A DNA stretch of 64,000 nucleotides from DASXIF01 sp036498145 (GTDB taxonomy: Bacteria; Actinomycetota; Actinomycetes; Mycobacteriales; Jatrophihabitantaceae), in contig CAVPSV010000004.1 of NCBI GenBank assembly GCA_963708625.1, forward strand, positions 372,001 to 436,000. The letters are read 5' to 3'. The position numbers were made by a program, and so were the translations under genes. Below, one piece after another: positions 9,295 to 17,029 of the stretch (its first letter is position 1; each line of letters begins with the position of its first letter). The notes below the pieces were generated by a model. That model did no database searches and was not told where the DNA came from. It was given only the letters and a program-made list of their open reading frames with translations.

Positions 9295-9376
9295 GCGCCC
9301 ATGGTCGGGCGCGGGCGAGGTCGACGTCATGAGTACATGTGCTCAATCCGGTCGACGACGTCGCAGCGATTCGCCT

Positions 9377-10028
9377 TTACTCGCTCATGCCCGTCTCGAT
9401 CGCCCATCTGGTGAGTTCGACCTTGTTGTGAAGTTGAAGCTTTCGCAGCGTGTTCTGGACGTGGTTCTGGACTGTGCGGTGTGAGACGACCAACCGATCG
9501 GCAACCTGCCTCGCGGTGAGCCCCTTCGCGACCAACCTCAAGATCTCCGTCTCGCGTTCGGTCAGGAGCGGGGCGTTGCTCGGTGGTCTCGGACAGCATT
9601 CGCTGGTACTCGCCCAGGACGAGCGCGGCGAGACCGGGCGAGAAGATCGCCTCCCCCTCGGCGGTGCGGCGAACTGCGTCTACCAGCCCGTCGGCCGGCG
9701 TGGACTTCACTAAGTAACCGCGCGCCCCCGCCTGCGCCGCGGCGAGGACATCGCTGTCCTCGCCGGACGAGGACAACATCAACACTCGGACTGATGGATC
9801 GGCTCGCACAATGTGAGCGGTCGCATCGACTCCGGTCATCGCGTGCAGTTGTAGATCCATGAGAACCACGTCAGGACGGACAGCGGGTGCAACGCGTACT
9901 GCGGTCTCGCCGTCTCCGATGCATGCGACCACCTCGAACCCGGCGGCGGTCAGATCTCGTTCGACCGCCGCGCGCCAGATCGGGTGGTCGTCAACAATCA
10001 TCACTCGTGTCCGCGCGGCGCCGGCCAT
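9377..10028 (-). pseudogene. NarL/LuxR-family response regulator with a one-base frameshift
   Basis: The N-terminal receiver domain is complete: acidic pair DDHP near 13-16, phosphoacceptor aspartate about 58 in VVLMDLQLH, and the lysine of YLVKSTP. In the annotated frame translation then runs into unrelated sequence after LSETTEQRP and stops at 9327. In the neighbouring frame, from the same point to TAA 9377-9379, the sequence encodes a textbook LuxR helix-turn-helix: LTEREIEIL-like LTERETEILRLVAKG, then VADRLVVSHRTVQNHV and LRKLQLHNKVEL. Removing one base from the G run at 9570-9573 (C run on the coding strand) restores a 217-residue protein, the normal size of the family. The ATG at 10028 overlaps the kinase stop in TGATG, so it is the second gene of a two-component operon. 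Whether the indel is biological or a sequencing error cannot be decided here. Confidence 0.85.
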
Positions 10029-11176
10029 CACCGCGCACCGGCAGATTCCGGGTAAGGAACGATGATCTCCACCTCGGTACCCTCGCCAGGTACCGAGCTG
10101 AATCGGACACGACCGCCTAGTTCGGCGACTCGTCCGCAGATCGAATTCGCTACTCCTAGACGCCCCTCGGCGAGTGCATCATCGATGCGCCCTGCGGCCA
10201 TTCCGACCCCGTCGTCGCGCACCGTCACGGCAAACTCGACGCCGAGATCTTCGAGGAACACCCACGCACGGGCTGAATCACCGGCGTGCTGTTCGACGTT
10301 GCGTAGCGCTGCCTGAACCGCGCTGAGGACTTCGCTGGATTCGTGTGACGGCAGGTGGATCGACGTTCCAGCCACCGACACGACGACACGGGAGGACCGA
10401 AGTGTCGCCAGTTCCGCCGCGAGATTGCGCAAGCCCGTTGGCGCGGCGACGATGGCCTGACTCGTGATCAGCGCACGCAGGGCAGCTTCTTGTGCGGCGG
10501 CATCCCGCGCCAATTCGGCCCACTCGCCACCCGCCGCGATTCCGCGGCGATGAACGAGTCCGAGGGTTTGCAATACCCCGTCGTGAATCGACCGCGATAG
10601 CCGTTCGCGCTCGGCCAGCTTGGCGGTCTCGGCCGCGATGTGGCTACGTTCCTGCTCTACGCGCACCGTGACCGTGGCAAGGTAGCCGCCGATGACGCCG
10701 ACGATGATGACCAACAGGCCGTTCAGTAACGTCCGGCCGTCATATCCATCGCGAACGACGACGTTCGCGATGAACTGAAGGACACCGGCAGCTCCGCCGG
10801 CCGCGGCGCCAAGGACCAATCCCATTTCTATCGCCGGGCCGGCCGCCCAGATAGAGGTCAGTGTGGGCATGCCGCCGTGAAGCTGACTAGGACGTTGCGC
10901 CAGCCTTGTGAGCAGAGTCAGGACGATGCAGATCAGGACGTCCGCCGATACCAAGATCAGCCGGTTCGCCCGGCCCTGTGCGACAACCACGGCCACGGCC
11001 GCGGTCACGGCCACCATCGCTGCGCCGACGCCGAAGGCCACCGCGGGCTTGGCATAAAGATCGTGCCACCGCATGATGAGGTACAGGCTGAGCAACAGGG
11101 CGGCGACCCGGAATCCGACCGCGGCTCGCCACAGCGTCAGCAGAACGCCGGTGACTGGCGCCGGTGGCGAGGCCAT
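10028..11176 (-). CDS. MacS/DUF5931-type sensor histidine kinase
   Basis: About six hydrophobic segments fill the first 170 residues (for example GFRVAALLLSLYLIM and TLLNGLLVIIVGVIGG). They are followed by a HisKA_3 dimerisation segment whose phosphorylated histidine is in LSRSIHDGVLQTLG, and by a HATPase domain with NVEQHAG (N box), VRDDGVGM (G1) and GRLGVANSI. This layout is typical of actinobacterial kinases paired with NarL-type regulators, and that partner overlaps its stop codon. ATG 11176 (MASPPAPVTGVLL) was preferred because it brings the first helix close to the start; ATG 11206 is also in frame. Signal and targets are unknown. With the partner frameshifted, the pathway may be cut at its output. 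Confidence 0.85.
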   Translation of the reverse strand: MASPPAPVTGVLLTLWRAAVGFRVAALLLSLYLIMRWHDLYAKPAVAFGVGAAMVAVTAAVAVVVAQGRANRLILVSADVLICIVLTLLTRLAQRPSQLHGGMPTLTSIWAAGPAIEMGLVLGAAAGGAAGVLQFIANVVVRDGYDGRTLLNGLLVIIVGVIGGYLATVTVRVEQERSHIAAETAKLAERERLSRSIHDGVLQTLGLVHRRGIAAGGEWAELARDAAAQEAALRALITSQAIVAAPTGLRNLAAELATLRSSRVVVSVAGTSIHLPSHESSEVLSAVQAALRNVEQHAGDSARAWVFLEDLGVEFAVTVRDDGVGMAAGRIDDALAEGRLGVANSICGRVAELGGRVRFSSVPGEGTEVEIIVPYPESAGAR

Positions 11177-11257
11177 GATCCGCACGCTAGTCGGGCACCG
11201 GCGCATTCGCGATGAGGGAGTGAAGGCCCTTCGGGGAGATCCATGTCAATCGGCCGC

Positions 11258-11449
11258 TCACCAGAAGCGCGGCTGTCCGGGGATCGACGCCAGGTCGTTG
11301 AGCAGCAGGGTGCGTTCCTCGTCCTCCTGAATGTCTTCGGCCGCGGTCAGCGCCTGCTCGGTGTATGCACGGGGGCCGTCGCGATCACCGCCGACCGCCC
11401 TGGCCCGTGCCAGAGCTTCGAACGCGAACGCTCGGTCCCAATCAGGCCG
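11258..11449 (-). pseudogene. 3' remnant of a helical-repeat hypothetical gene
   Basis: About 63 codons ending in TAG read DWDRAFAFEALARARAVGGD, then AYTEQALTAAEDI and LLLNDLASIPGQPRFW. From memory this is the C-terminal end of a family of roughly 130-residue actinobacterial and firmicute proteins of TPR-like helical character. No start codon precedes it in frame, and nothing upstream resembles the missing N-terminal half. The longer frame continuing to 12526 is the shadow of the HNH gene. It is therefore best read as a decayed or truncated gene lying directly 3' of the DUF222/HNH gene. Confidence 0.6.
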
Positions 11450-11532
11450 CTGCGCCGCACGGCAACGCGGTTGCGATATCTGCGTCCCACGCGGTCGATT
11501 GGCCCACGCCTCGCGCGCGGGGTCAACCGCGA

Positions 11533-13008
11533 TCAGACGAGTGCCGGGTCGCGTCCGTTTGTCGCCGGTGTGCATCGGGGGGCGATGACGTCGAGCGAAC
11601 TGACGGCGGCCGAACTGGCGTAGTCCGAACTGACATCCACGGCAGCGACGTCGGCCGCAACAATGTCCGCGGCAGTGACGTCGGCACGGATGACGTCGGC
11701 GGTGGTGTCGTGGGCGTGGTTGCGTTGTGGTGTGTGGGTGGGGTCGAGCCAGCTGGGCGCGGTCCAGTGCGGTATTCCGTCGAGCATGGCGCAGCTCCAG
11801 CCGAGGGTGGGGTGTTCGCGGTGGTGGTAGCCGCAGAGCAGGGTGCCGTTGTCGATGGTGGTTGGTCCGCCGTCTGCCCAGTCGATGATGTGGTGGGCCT
11901 GGCACCAGGCGGGTGGCGCGGTGCAGCCGGGGAAGCTGCAGCCTTGGTCGCGGCTGATCATGGCTAGGCGTTGGCCAGGGGTGAATAGGCGTTGGGTGTG
12001 GCCGTAGGCCTCGATGCGTTTGGTGCGTGCGAGTAGGACCGGGATCAGCTGCGCGTCGCCGGCCAGCCGCAGTGCTTCGGAGGTCGGGATCAGCGCGCCG
12101 TGCCCGGTCGTGGCGACGCCGCGGCCGCGCCTGAGGTCCTCGTCGGTGATGGTGAGCAGGATGGTGGTGGTGATTCCGCCGCACGCGGGCAATTCGTCGC
12201 TGCGCAGCAGGGTGAGCATGGCGTCGTGCAGGCCGTCGTGGCGTCGCTGTGCGGCGGTGCGCGAATCTGGCTGAGGAACGCCGCTCGCACCGTCGCCGTC
12301 GCCGGGGCGCGCGGGTTTGGGCCGGGCGAGTGTGTCGAGCACGGTGAGCAGTGCTTCCGCGCACAGCGGCGCCAGTTCCGCCTCCAGGTGTGCCGAGCCG
12401 TCCGGGCGCTGGGTGAGGGTCAGGTGCCGGCGGCGTTTGCGGTCCTCGATCTCGGTGAGGGTGCCGTCCGGATCGAGGGTGTCGCTGATGCGCCGGGCCA
12501 GCAGCGCCAGCTGCGCCGGGTTGCACCGCCGCGCTTCCGACACCAGGAACGTCTCGACCGAACGATCGTGCTCAGCCTGCACCGCACACGGCAATGCATC
12601 GACGGTGCGGACGATCACCGTGGCGTGCCGACCGGAAATCTCGCCCGCCGACATCGCCTGCGCCACCGTGGGGAACACCGGCTCACGCGGCTGCCCCGTC
12701 AACGCCCGCCGCGGGCCGAGGTTGGCCGCCGCGCGAATACGCGAGGCCGCGTCGCGGGGATGCAGCCGCAACACCTGCGTCAACAGGGCAGCGGTCGATG
12801 CACAGGCGCGTTGACCCGCCAACCCCCGTGCGTGCACTTCCGCAACAATCGCAGCGTCGAGCGCCGCCAACCGGGCCTTCGCCGCTTCCATATCGCGCAA
12901 CATGTCCAGCAGCGCGTCATCGCCGGCCGTGCCCAGGGACAACCCAGCCAGCACATCGACCGCAACGCGCAGCCCAGCGCCGGGCACGCGCCGGCGGAGC
13001 CGCACCAT
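11533..13008 (-). CDS. DUF222 / HNH endonuclease-domain protein (13E12 repeat family)
   Basis: The long N-terminal DUF222 domain (about 15-330) contains the family blocks VAVDVLAGLSL, STAALLTQVLRLHP, LGPRRALTG, GRHATVIVRTVDALP and RRHLTLTQRPDGSAHLEAEL. The C-terminal HNH nuclease core (about 375-430) is CSFPGCTAPPAWCQAHHIIDWADGG, then NGTLLCGYHHREHP with the catalytic and zinc-site histidines and cysteines. The last 60 residues are a low-complexity tail (ADVTAADIVAADVAAVDV) encoded by an imperfect short repeat. These multicopy genes are common in actinobacteria and their substrate is unsettled. The start is doubtful: ATG 13008 has no RBS, while ATG 13027 in another frame gives MFDQDL, matching the MFDE start of the paralogue at 62435, and follows a good -10 (TATGAT, 13040-13045). 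An early frameshift is possible. Confidence 0.82.
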   Translation of the reverse strand: MVRLRRRVPGAGLRVAVDVLAGLSLGTAGDDALLDMLRDMEAAKARLAALDAAIVAEVHARGLAGQRACASTAALLTQVLRLHPRDAASRIRAAANLGPRRALTGQPREPVFPTVAQAMSAGEISGRHATVIVRTVDALPCAVQAEHDRSVETFLVSEARRCNPAQLALLARRISDTLDPDGTLTEIEDRKRRRHLTLTQRPDGSAHLEAELAPLCAEALLTVLDTLARPKPARPGDGDGASGVPQPDSRTAAQRRHDGLHDAMLTLLRSDELPACGGITTTILLTITDEDLRRGRGVATTGHGALIPTSEALRLAGDAQLIPVLLARTKRIEAYGHTQRLFTPGQRLAMISRDQGCSFPGCTAPPAWCQAHHIIDWADGGPTTIDNGTLLCGYHHREHPTLGWSCAMLDGIPHWTAPSWLDPTHTPQRNHAHDTTADVIRADVTAADIVAADVAAVDVSSDYASSAAVSSLDVIAPRCTPATNGRDPALV

Positions 13009-13180
13009 TCAGGTCCTGATCGAACATACGTACTAATATATCATACGAATCCACGACGGCGATAGCCGAGGAGTTCCTGCGGGCGTTGCCGCACGTCTGC
13101 CCGAGGACGCCGAGGAGGTCCGGGAGCGGACCCGGGCACCCGGCCGGAGAAAGTTCGCGCTGCGCGGGCCGTCCCGGGCA

Positions 13181-14524
13181 TCAGCGGGATTGGGGATGCA
13201 GAGACTCGGAACGAGCCCGGGCGGATGCCGCGCCGAGGGCGGTGAGCAACTGCTGGGCTTCCTCGGCGTCGCGGTCGCTGGCCTTGGCATGCCATCCGCG
13301 CCCGGCAACGTCGACGTGCACGGTGGCCAACCGGAGCAGGCGCTGAACCGGGCCCTGCGACCACCGCACGCTCTGCACCTTGTGCAGTGGGATCAACACA
13401 GTGCGTCGTTGCAGGCGACCGGTCGTGGCGGCAACGTGGGTGTCACTGTGCCAAACGCCAAGGGATCGATAGGACAACGGAGCTTTGATCATGGCTCGTC
13501 GAGGTGGGCGAGTTAGGGCGGGGGTTGCCGTGGCCGACGGCAGCACCCACGTCACCACCAACGCGATGTCAGCCGCGTACCCGACCGGCACCAAAGCGCG
13601 GCTCAACAGTGAGCTGTCAGACTCCGAACCACGGCGGCCCGATCGCCGTTGTCGCGCCACATCGACCTCAACGCGGAACCACCCGAGAGTTCGCCACAAC
13701 AGCGGTTGACTCCACCGCACGGCCTGCACGCGTCCCGGCGGGATGGTCTGGGCTCGCGTCTGCACCAAGCCCGCATGCAGCCGTAGTCCGTCGCCGGCCT
13801 GCCCGACTCGAAACCCGTACTCGGCGACGATCCGCCGGACCACGGTCGTCAGCAGCACGATCGCTGTCGGAATCAGCGTTGCGCCCAGAGCCCCCGCAGC
13901 GTGTCCTGAACCAATCGCTGCCGTCACCCCGAACGCAACGCCGACGATTGCGATAAGGCCAACCGGCCAACCGAGCACGGCTGAGGCCACCAATCGCGCA
14001 TTGTCCACACGCCAGAGCACAAACTCTTCCGGCGCGGGTGTGCTCTCGTCCAGCCCATGTGCCAGCGCCAGCAGTTGTGCGCGGACGGCCAGTGCTCGCC
14101 CCTGCGGAAGGTACGCGAGTCGGCCCCGCGCTGTGCCGGTGCCCGCACTTTCGACGCGCACCTCGCTCAACCCGAACACGCGCGCGAGGCCCGGGCGCAC
14201 CACGTCGATCGACTGGATGCGGGTGAGGGGCATTCGGATCGATTGCCGCCGCAGCAGGCCGGTCTCGATCTGCAGCTCCCCGCCGAAGACTCGCCACCGG
14301 GTGACCAGCCAATGGACCAGGCCGCCTAACAGCCCCAGGCCGAGTACACCCACGTCGATGAACAGTGGACCGCGTTGGCGGTCAAGAAAGAGGCGGGGGA
14401 CGACGACAGCACTGATAACCACCAGTGCTCGCCCGAACTGCACGACCGGCGACAGCGGATGCAGTCGCGACCACTGCGGGGCCAGCGGCTCTGCGCCCGC
14501 CGGCGCAGACTGGGCCGCGGTCAC
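13181..14524 (-). CDS. PH-domain membrane protein, YdbT-like
   Basis: The 447-residue product repeats a module of two membrane helices followed by a bacterial PH (bPH2/DUF304) segment. Examples are GLVHWLVTRWRVFGGELQIETGLL-type sequence near 70-100, VAEYGFRVGQAGDGLRLHAGL near 235-260, and a third PH-like block with TTGRLQRRTVLIPLHKVQSV near 365-390. The phrases RIQSIDVV, RVQAVRW and KVQSVRW mark the same position in each copy. Proteins of this type are usually encoded with a shorter YdbS-like partner, which here overlaps its start by four bases (ATGA). Function is poorly defined; in Bacillus, YdbS and YdbT are linked to resistance to certain bacteriocins. Confidence 0.8.
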   Translation of the reverse strand: MTAAQSAPAGAEPLAPQWSRLHPLSPVVQFGRALVVISAVVVPRLFLDRQRGPLFIDVGVLGLGLLGGLVHWLVTRWRVFGGELQIETGLLRRQSIRMPLTRIQSIDVVRPGLARVFGLSEVRVESAGTGTARGRLAYLPQGRALAVRAQLLALAHGLDESTPAPEEFVLWRVDNARLVASAVLGWPVGLIAIVGVAFGVTAAIGSGHAAGALGATLIPTAIVLLTTVVRRIVAEYGFRVGQAGDGLRLHAGLVQTRAQTIPPGRVQAVRWSQPLLWRTLGWFRVEVDVARQRRSGRRGSESDSSLLSRALVPVGYAADIALVVTWVLPSATATPALTRPPRRAMIKAPLSYRSLGVWHSDTHVAATTGRLQRRTVLIPLHKVQSVRWSQGPVQRLLRLATVHVDVAGRGWHAKASDRDAEEAQQLLTALGAASARARSESLHPQSR

Positions 14525-15033
14525 AGCCCGCTCGACTGAGCCTCGCCCAGGCGAGCCAGCTGGTCACGTAACCGATCGGCCTCCACCCGCTCGAGGCCGG
14601 GGATGCGAGCGTTGCTGGCCGCGGCGGCAGTGTGCAGCTGAACGGTGGCCAGACCGAAACTCCGCTCGAACGGGCCGGCAGTCACGTCCACGAATTGCAT
14701 CCGGCCGTACGGGACCACGCTCACCCGCCGAAACAGCACGCCTCGACTGACGACCAGATCGTCACCGCGCTCTTCATACGCCCACGAGCGGCACCTCGTC
14801 CGCAGCGACCACCACACCGCGGCGGCTACTGCGGCTACCACCGCGAGTACGACACCACCGCTCGCCGGGCCGGACCCAACCCACACCGGTGTCACGCTGA
14901 CGGCAGCGACGACGACCACGACAATCGCCCATTCCAGCGTCCGGACCACGAGCAGTCGAGGACTCACGCTGGCCACGAAGCCGCTCCGTTCCGAATCCGA
15001 ACATGCTCGACGGCCTTGTAGCTCACGGCTCAT
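14521..15033 (-). CDS. PH-domain membrane protein, YdbS-like
   Basis: Two hydrophobic helices (about 35-75: WAIVVVVVAAVSVTPVWV and GVVLAVVAAVAAAVWW) precede a single bPH2 domain. That domain contains RSWAYEERGDDLVVSRGVLF and VPYGRMQFVDVTAGPFERSFG, the hallmarks of DUF304 proteins. The stop overlaps the start of the larger YdbT-like gene (ATGA), so the two are translationally coupled and probably form a complex in the membrane. The first 20 residues are polar and the exact start is not certain. Confidence 0.8.
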   Translation of the reverse strand: MSRELQGRRACSDSERSGFVASVSPRLLVVRTLEWAIVVVVVAAVSVTPVWVGSGPASGGVVLAVVAAVAAAVWWSLRTRCRSWAYEERGDDLVVSRGVLFRRVSVVPYGRMQFVDVTAGPFERSFGLATVQLHTAAAASNARIPGLERVEADRLRDQLARLGEAQSSGL

Positions 15034-15086
15034 GCTCGCACGAGCCGAGGCCGCTTTGACCTCCGTTCGCGCCGCACGGCGATAGT

Positions 15087-15251
15087 TCAGGCGGGAACGC
15101 TCGTCGGATCGTCGGGCCCAGGCATTGGCTCGACCGGAGCCTCGGGCAGCGTCTCCGGGGTGTCCGGCGATAGCTCGCCGGGATCGTCGGGCACGGGCTC
15201 GTCGGGGTCGATCGGCGGGTAATTGTCTGGGTCAGGGCCGGGCTGCACCAC
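15087..15251 (-). CDS. Small acidic proline-rich protein (54 aa)
   Basis: GTG 15251 is preceded by GAAGGAC eight bases upstream, a good ribosome-binding site. The 54-residue product is almost entirely Pro, Asp, Glu and Gly (for example NYPPIDPDEPVPDDPGEL) and ends at TGA. It has no transmembrane segment and no fold signature. It lies 30 bases after the proline-rich membrane protein on the same strand. Short P/D/E-rich proteins of this kind are common in actinobacteria and usually unannotated. Function unknown. Confidence 0.55.
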   Translation of the reverse strand: MVQPGPDPDNYPPIDPDEPVPDDPGELSPDTPETLPEAPVEPMPGPDDPTSVPA

Positions 15252-15280
15252 GATTCACGTCCTTCGCAATGCCAGCGCTG

Positions 15281-15658
15281 TCAGCGGCCTAGGAAGCGTC
15301 GGAGCAGGGGGCGGAACAGGATCGAGACGACGATAAGAACAACGATGATCACGAATGGCGAAGCGCCGTGCAGGAAGTGACCCACGCCCACCACGGCGAG
15401 CAGCTTCAGGCCGATGACAACAAGCACGCCAATGATGCCTCCGACGGTGCGAACCGGCCGCTTCCGGCGGGGTGAGTCGTACGTCGAGCCTGGCGGCGGC
15501 GGAGGTGGCGCGGGTGCGCCATACGACGCTGGCGCGGGTGGTGCGTACGCGGGTGGCGCGGGTGGTGCGTACGCGGGTGGCGCGGATGGCGGCGTGGGTG
15601 GCGGCAGAGCGTCGGCCGCCTGCCCGACGACAACAGGCTGTCCGCTCTCATCGCTCAT
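15281..15658 (-). CDS. Proline-rich membrane protein
   Basis: From ATG 15658 (MSDESGQPVVVG) the first 70 residues are an Ala/Pro/Tyr tract built on repeated PPAYAPPAP units, encoded by an imperfect 24-bp direct repeat near 15530-15595. A basic RRKRPVR stretch then leads into two closely spaced hydrophobic helices (GGIIGVLVVIGLKLLAVVGVG and FVIIVVLIVVSILF) and a basic tail. This suggests a small inner-membrane protein with a disordered cytoplasmic arm. ATG 15688 is an alternative start, and neither has a strong Shine-Dalgarno. No known function. Confidence 0.65.
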   Translation of the reverse strand: MSDESGQPVVVGQAADALPPPTPPSAPPAYAPPAPPAYAPPAPASYGAPAPPPPPPGSTYDSPRRKRPVRTVGGIIGVLVVIGLKLLAVVGVGHFLHGASPFVIIVVLIVVSILFRPLLRRFLGR

Positions 15659-16013
15659 AGTCGCGAGCATATCCGGACACCGACCCACCGATTTCGTTCT
15701 CTCAGTTGCTCTATTTTCCTTCTTGCCGAAACTGGATTTCGCATAGCGGGAGCATATTGAGATGTCGCGCAGCGGCTTCGCGGCTCGTTCAGCGGTCCGC
15801 GAAATTCCGACGCGTCGGTCAGCATGCGGTCAGTCCCGACAACGGCCGACCGACGAATCGTCCAGGCGGACCAAGTCTCGGCGGCACCACGGTCGTCCAC
15901 GACGGTGGCGAACTGGTAGGCCTGGCAACATGACTATTCGCCTGACTGCCCGCTGACCCAGCACGCAGCTCCCAGCACCCAGCACCCAACACCGAGCACT
16001 CGAAAGGTCCTTC
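15659..16013. other. Non-coding interval before the SDR gene
   Basis: No convincing gene is seen. A relatively AT-rich patch lies at about 15690-15750. Just before the SDR gene (15957-16001) there is an imperfect run of CCAGCACCC-like units, followed by GAAAGG, which serves as the SDR ribosome-binding site. Confidence 0.5.
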
Positions 16014-16769
16014 ATGCGCCTCGACACCGGATCCGCCGTCGTGACCGGCGGTGCCAGCGGGCTCGGCCTGGCGACCGCGACCGAACTTCGGCGCCGAGGC
16101 GCCGCCGTCGTCATCGCCGATCTGCCCACCTCAGCCGGGCAACAGCAGGCCGATGCCATCGGCGCGACCTTCGCCCCCGTCGACGTCACCGACGAGCAGT
16201 CGATGCAGGCGGCCATCGACGCTGCCACGGCGCACGGGCCGCTGCGCGCGCTGGTGACGTGCGCAGGCATCGGCACGCCGGGACGCGTGGTCAGCCGCGG
16301 CGTCCCGATGCCGCTCGAACAGTTCGAGCGGGTCGTGCGGGTGAACCTCGTCGGCACGTTCAACGCGATCCGCCTTGCCACGCTGGCAATGCTGACCAAC
16401 GAACCGTCCGACGGTGATCGGGGCGTCATCGTGACCACGGCGTCCGTCGCTGCGTTCGACGGTCAGGTGGGGCAGGTGGCGTACTCGGCGTCGAAGGGTG
16501 GCGTGGTGGGCATGGTGCTGCCCGTTGCCCGAGATCTCGCCGACAAGTTCATCCGCATCGCCTGCATCGCGCCCGGAACCTTCCAGACGCCGATGCTGGC
16601 GGGCCTGCCGCAGGAGACCCAGGATTCGCTCGCCGCACAGGTACCGCACCCGTCCCGGCTCGGTGATCCGTCCGAGTTCGCCGCGCTGGTCGGGCACATC
16701 ATCGACAACGGCATGATCAACGGCGAGGTGATCCGCCTCGACGGCGCGATCCGGATGGCGCCGCGTTAG
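16014..16769 (+). CDS. SDR-family oxidoreductase, 3-hydroxyacyl-CoA dehydrogenase type II-like
   Basis: The 251-residue product has a complete classical short-chain dehydrogenase pattern: the nucleotide-binding glycine motif TGGASGLG (about 11-18), an aspartate after strand 2 (IADLP) favouring NAD, TCAGIG in place of NNAG, a catalytic serine in TTASVAAFDG, and the YSASKGG tyrosine/lysine pair (about 154-160). The segment PMPLEQFERVVRVNLVGTFN and the C-terminal PGTFQTPML resemble the HSD17B10/FadB-like 3-hydroxyacyl-CoA dehydrogenases that act in fatty-acid beta-oxidation. GAAAGG precedes the ATG. The gene stands alone; the cyd operon follows after a 260-bp gap with nothing notable. Confidence 0.85.
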   Translation: MRLDTGSAVVTGGASGLGLATATELRRRGAAVVIADLPTSAGQQQADAIGATFAPVDVTDEQSMQAAIDAATAHGPLRALVTCAGIGTPGRVVSRGVPMPLEQFERVVRVNLVGTFNAIRLATLAMLTNEPSDGDRGVIVTTASVAAFDGQVGQVAYSASKGGVVGMVLPVARDLADKFIRIACIAPGTFQTPMLAGLPQETQDSLAAQVPHPSRLGDPSEFAALVGHIIDNGMINGEVIRLDGAIRMAPR

Positions 16770-17029
16770 CGCTAGCCGTCCCGAAAGTCTGGCGAGCGGA
16801 ACTCGGTGAATGCCCCCGTCGCTCCGCCTGATCGGCGCTCATCGTCGCCGACCTGCGCGGCATCCTCGAGTGCGAGGCCTGCCAGCAGGCGCCGTCTCCA
16901 GCTGTATCCAGATCACCTTCTTGGTCGCCCAACGCCGTACAGGCTCCCCCCTCGACGCGCCGGTGCGGCAGTTAGCGCGGAGCGTGGCCGGGCAGACTTG
17001 ACCATGCCCGTGCCCGGCCGGAGGTAGCC

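Noticed and set aside
11258..12526. 422-codon frame across the HNH gene
   Set aside because: Arg/His/Pro-rich shadow of the HNH gene; only the final 63 codons resemble a real protein and are reported separately.
16874..16892. Short GCCTGC/GCAGGC inverted repeat before cydA as an operator
   Set aside because: Only six-base arms in GC-rich DNA, more than 130 bases from the gene; expected by chance.
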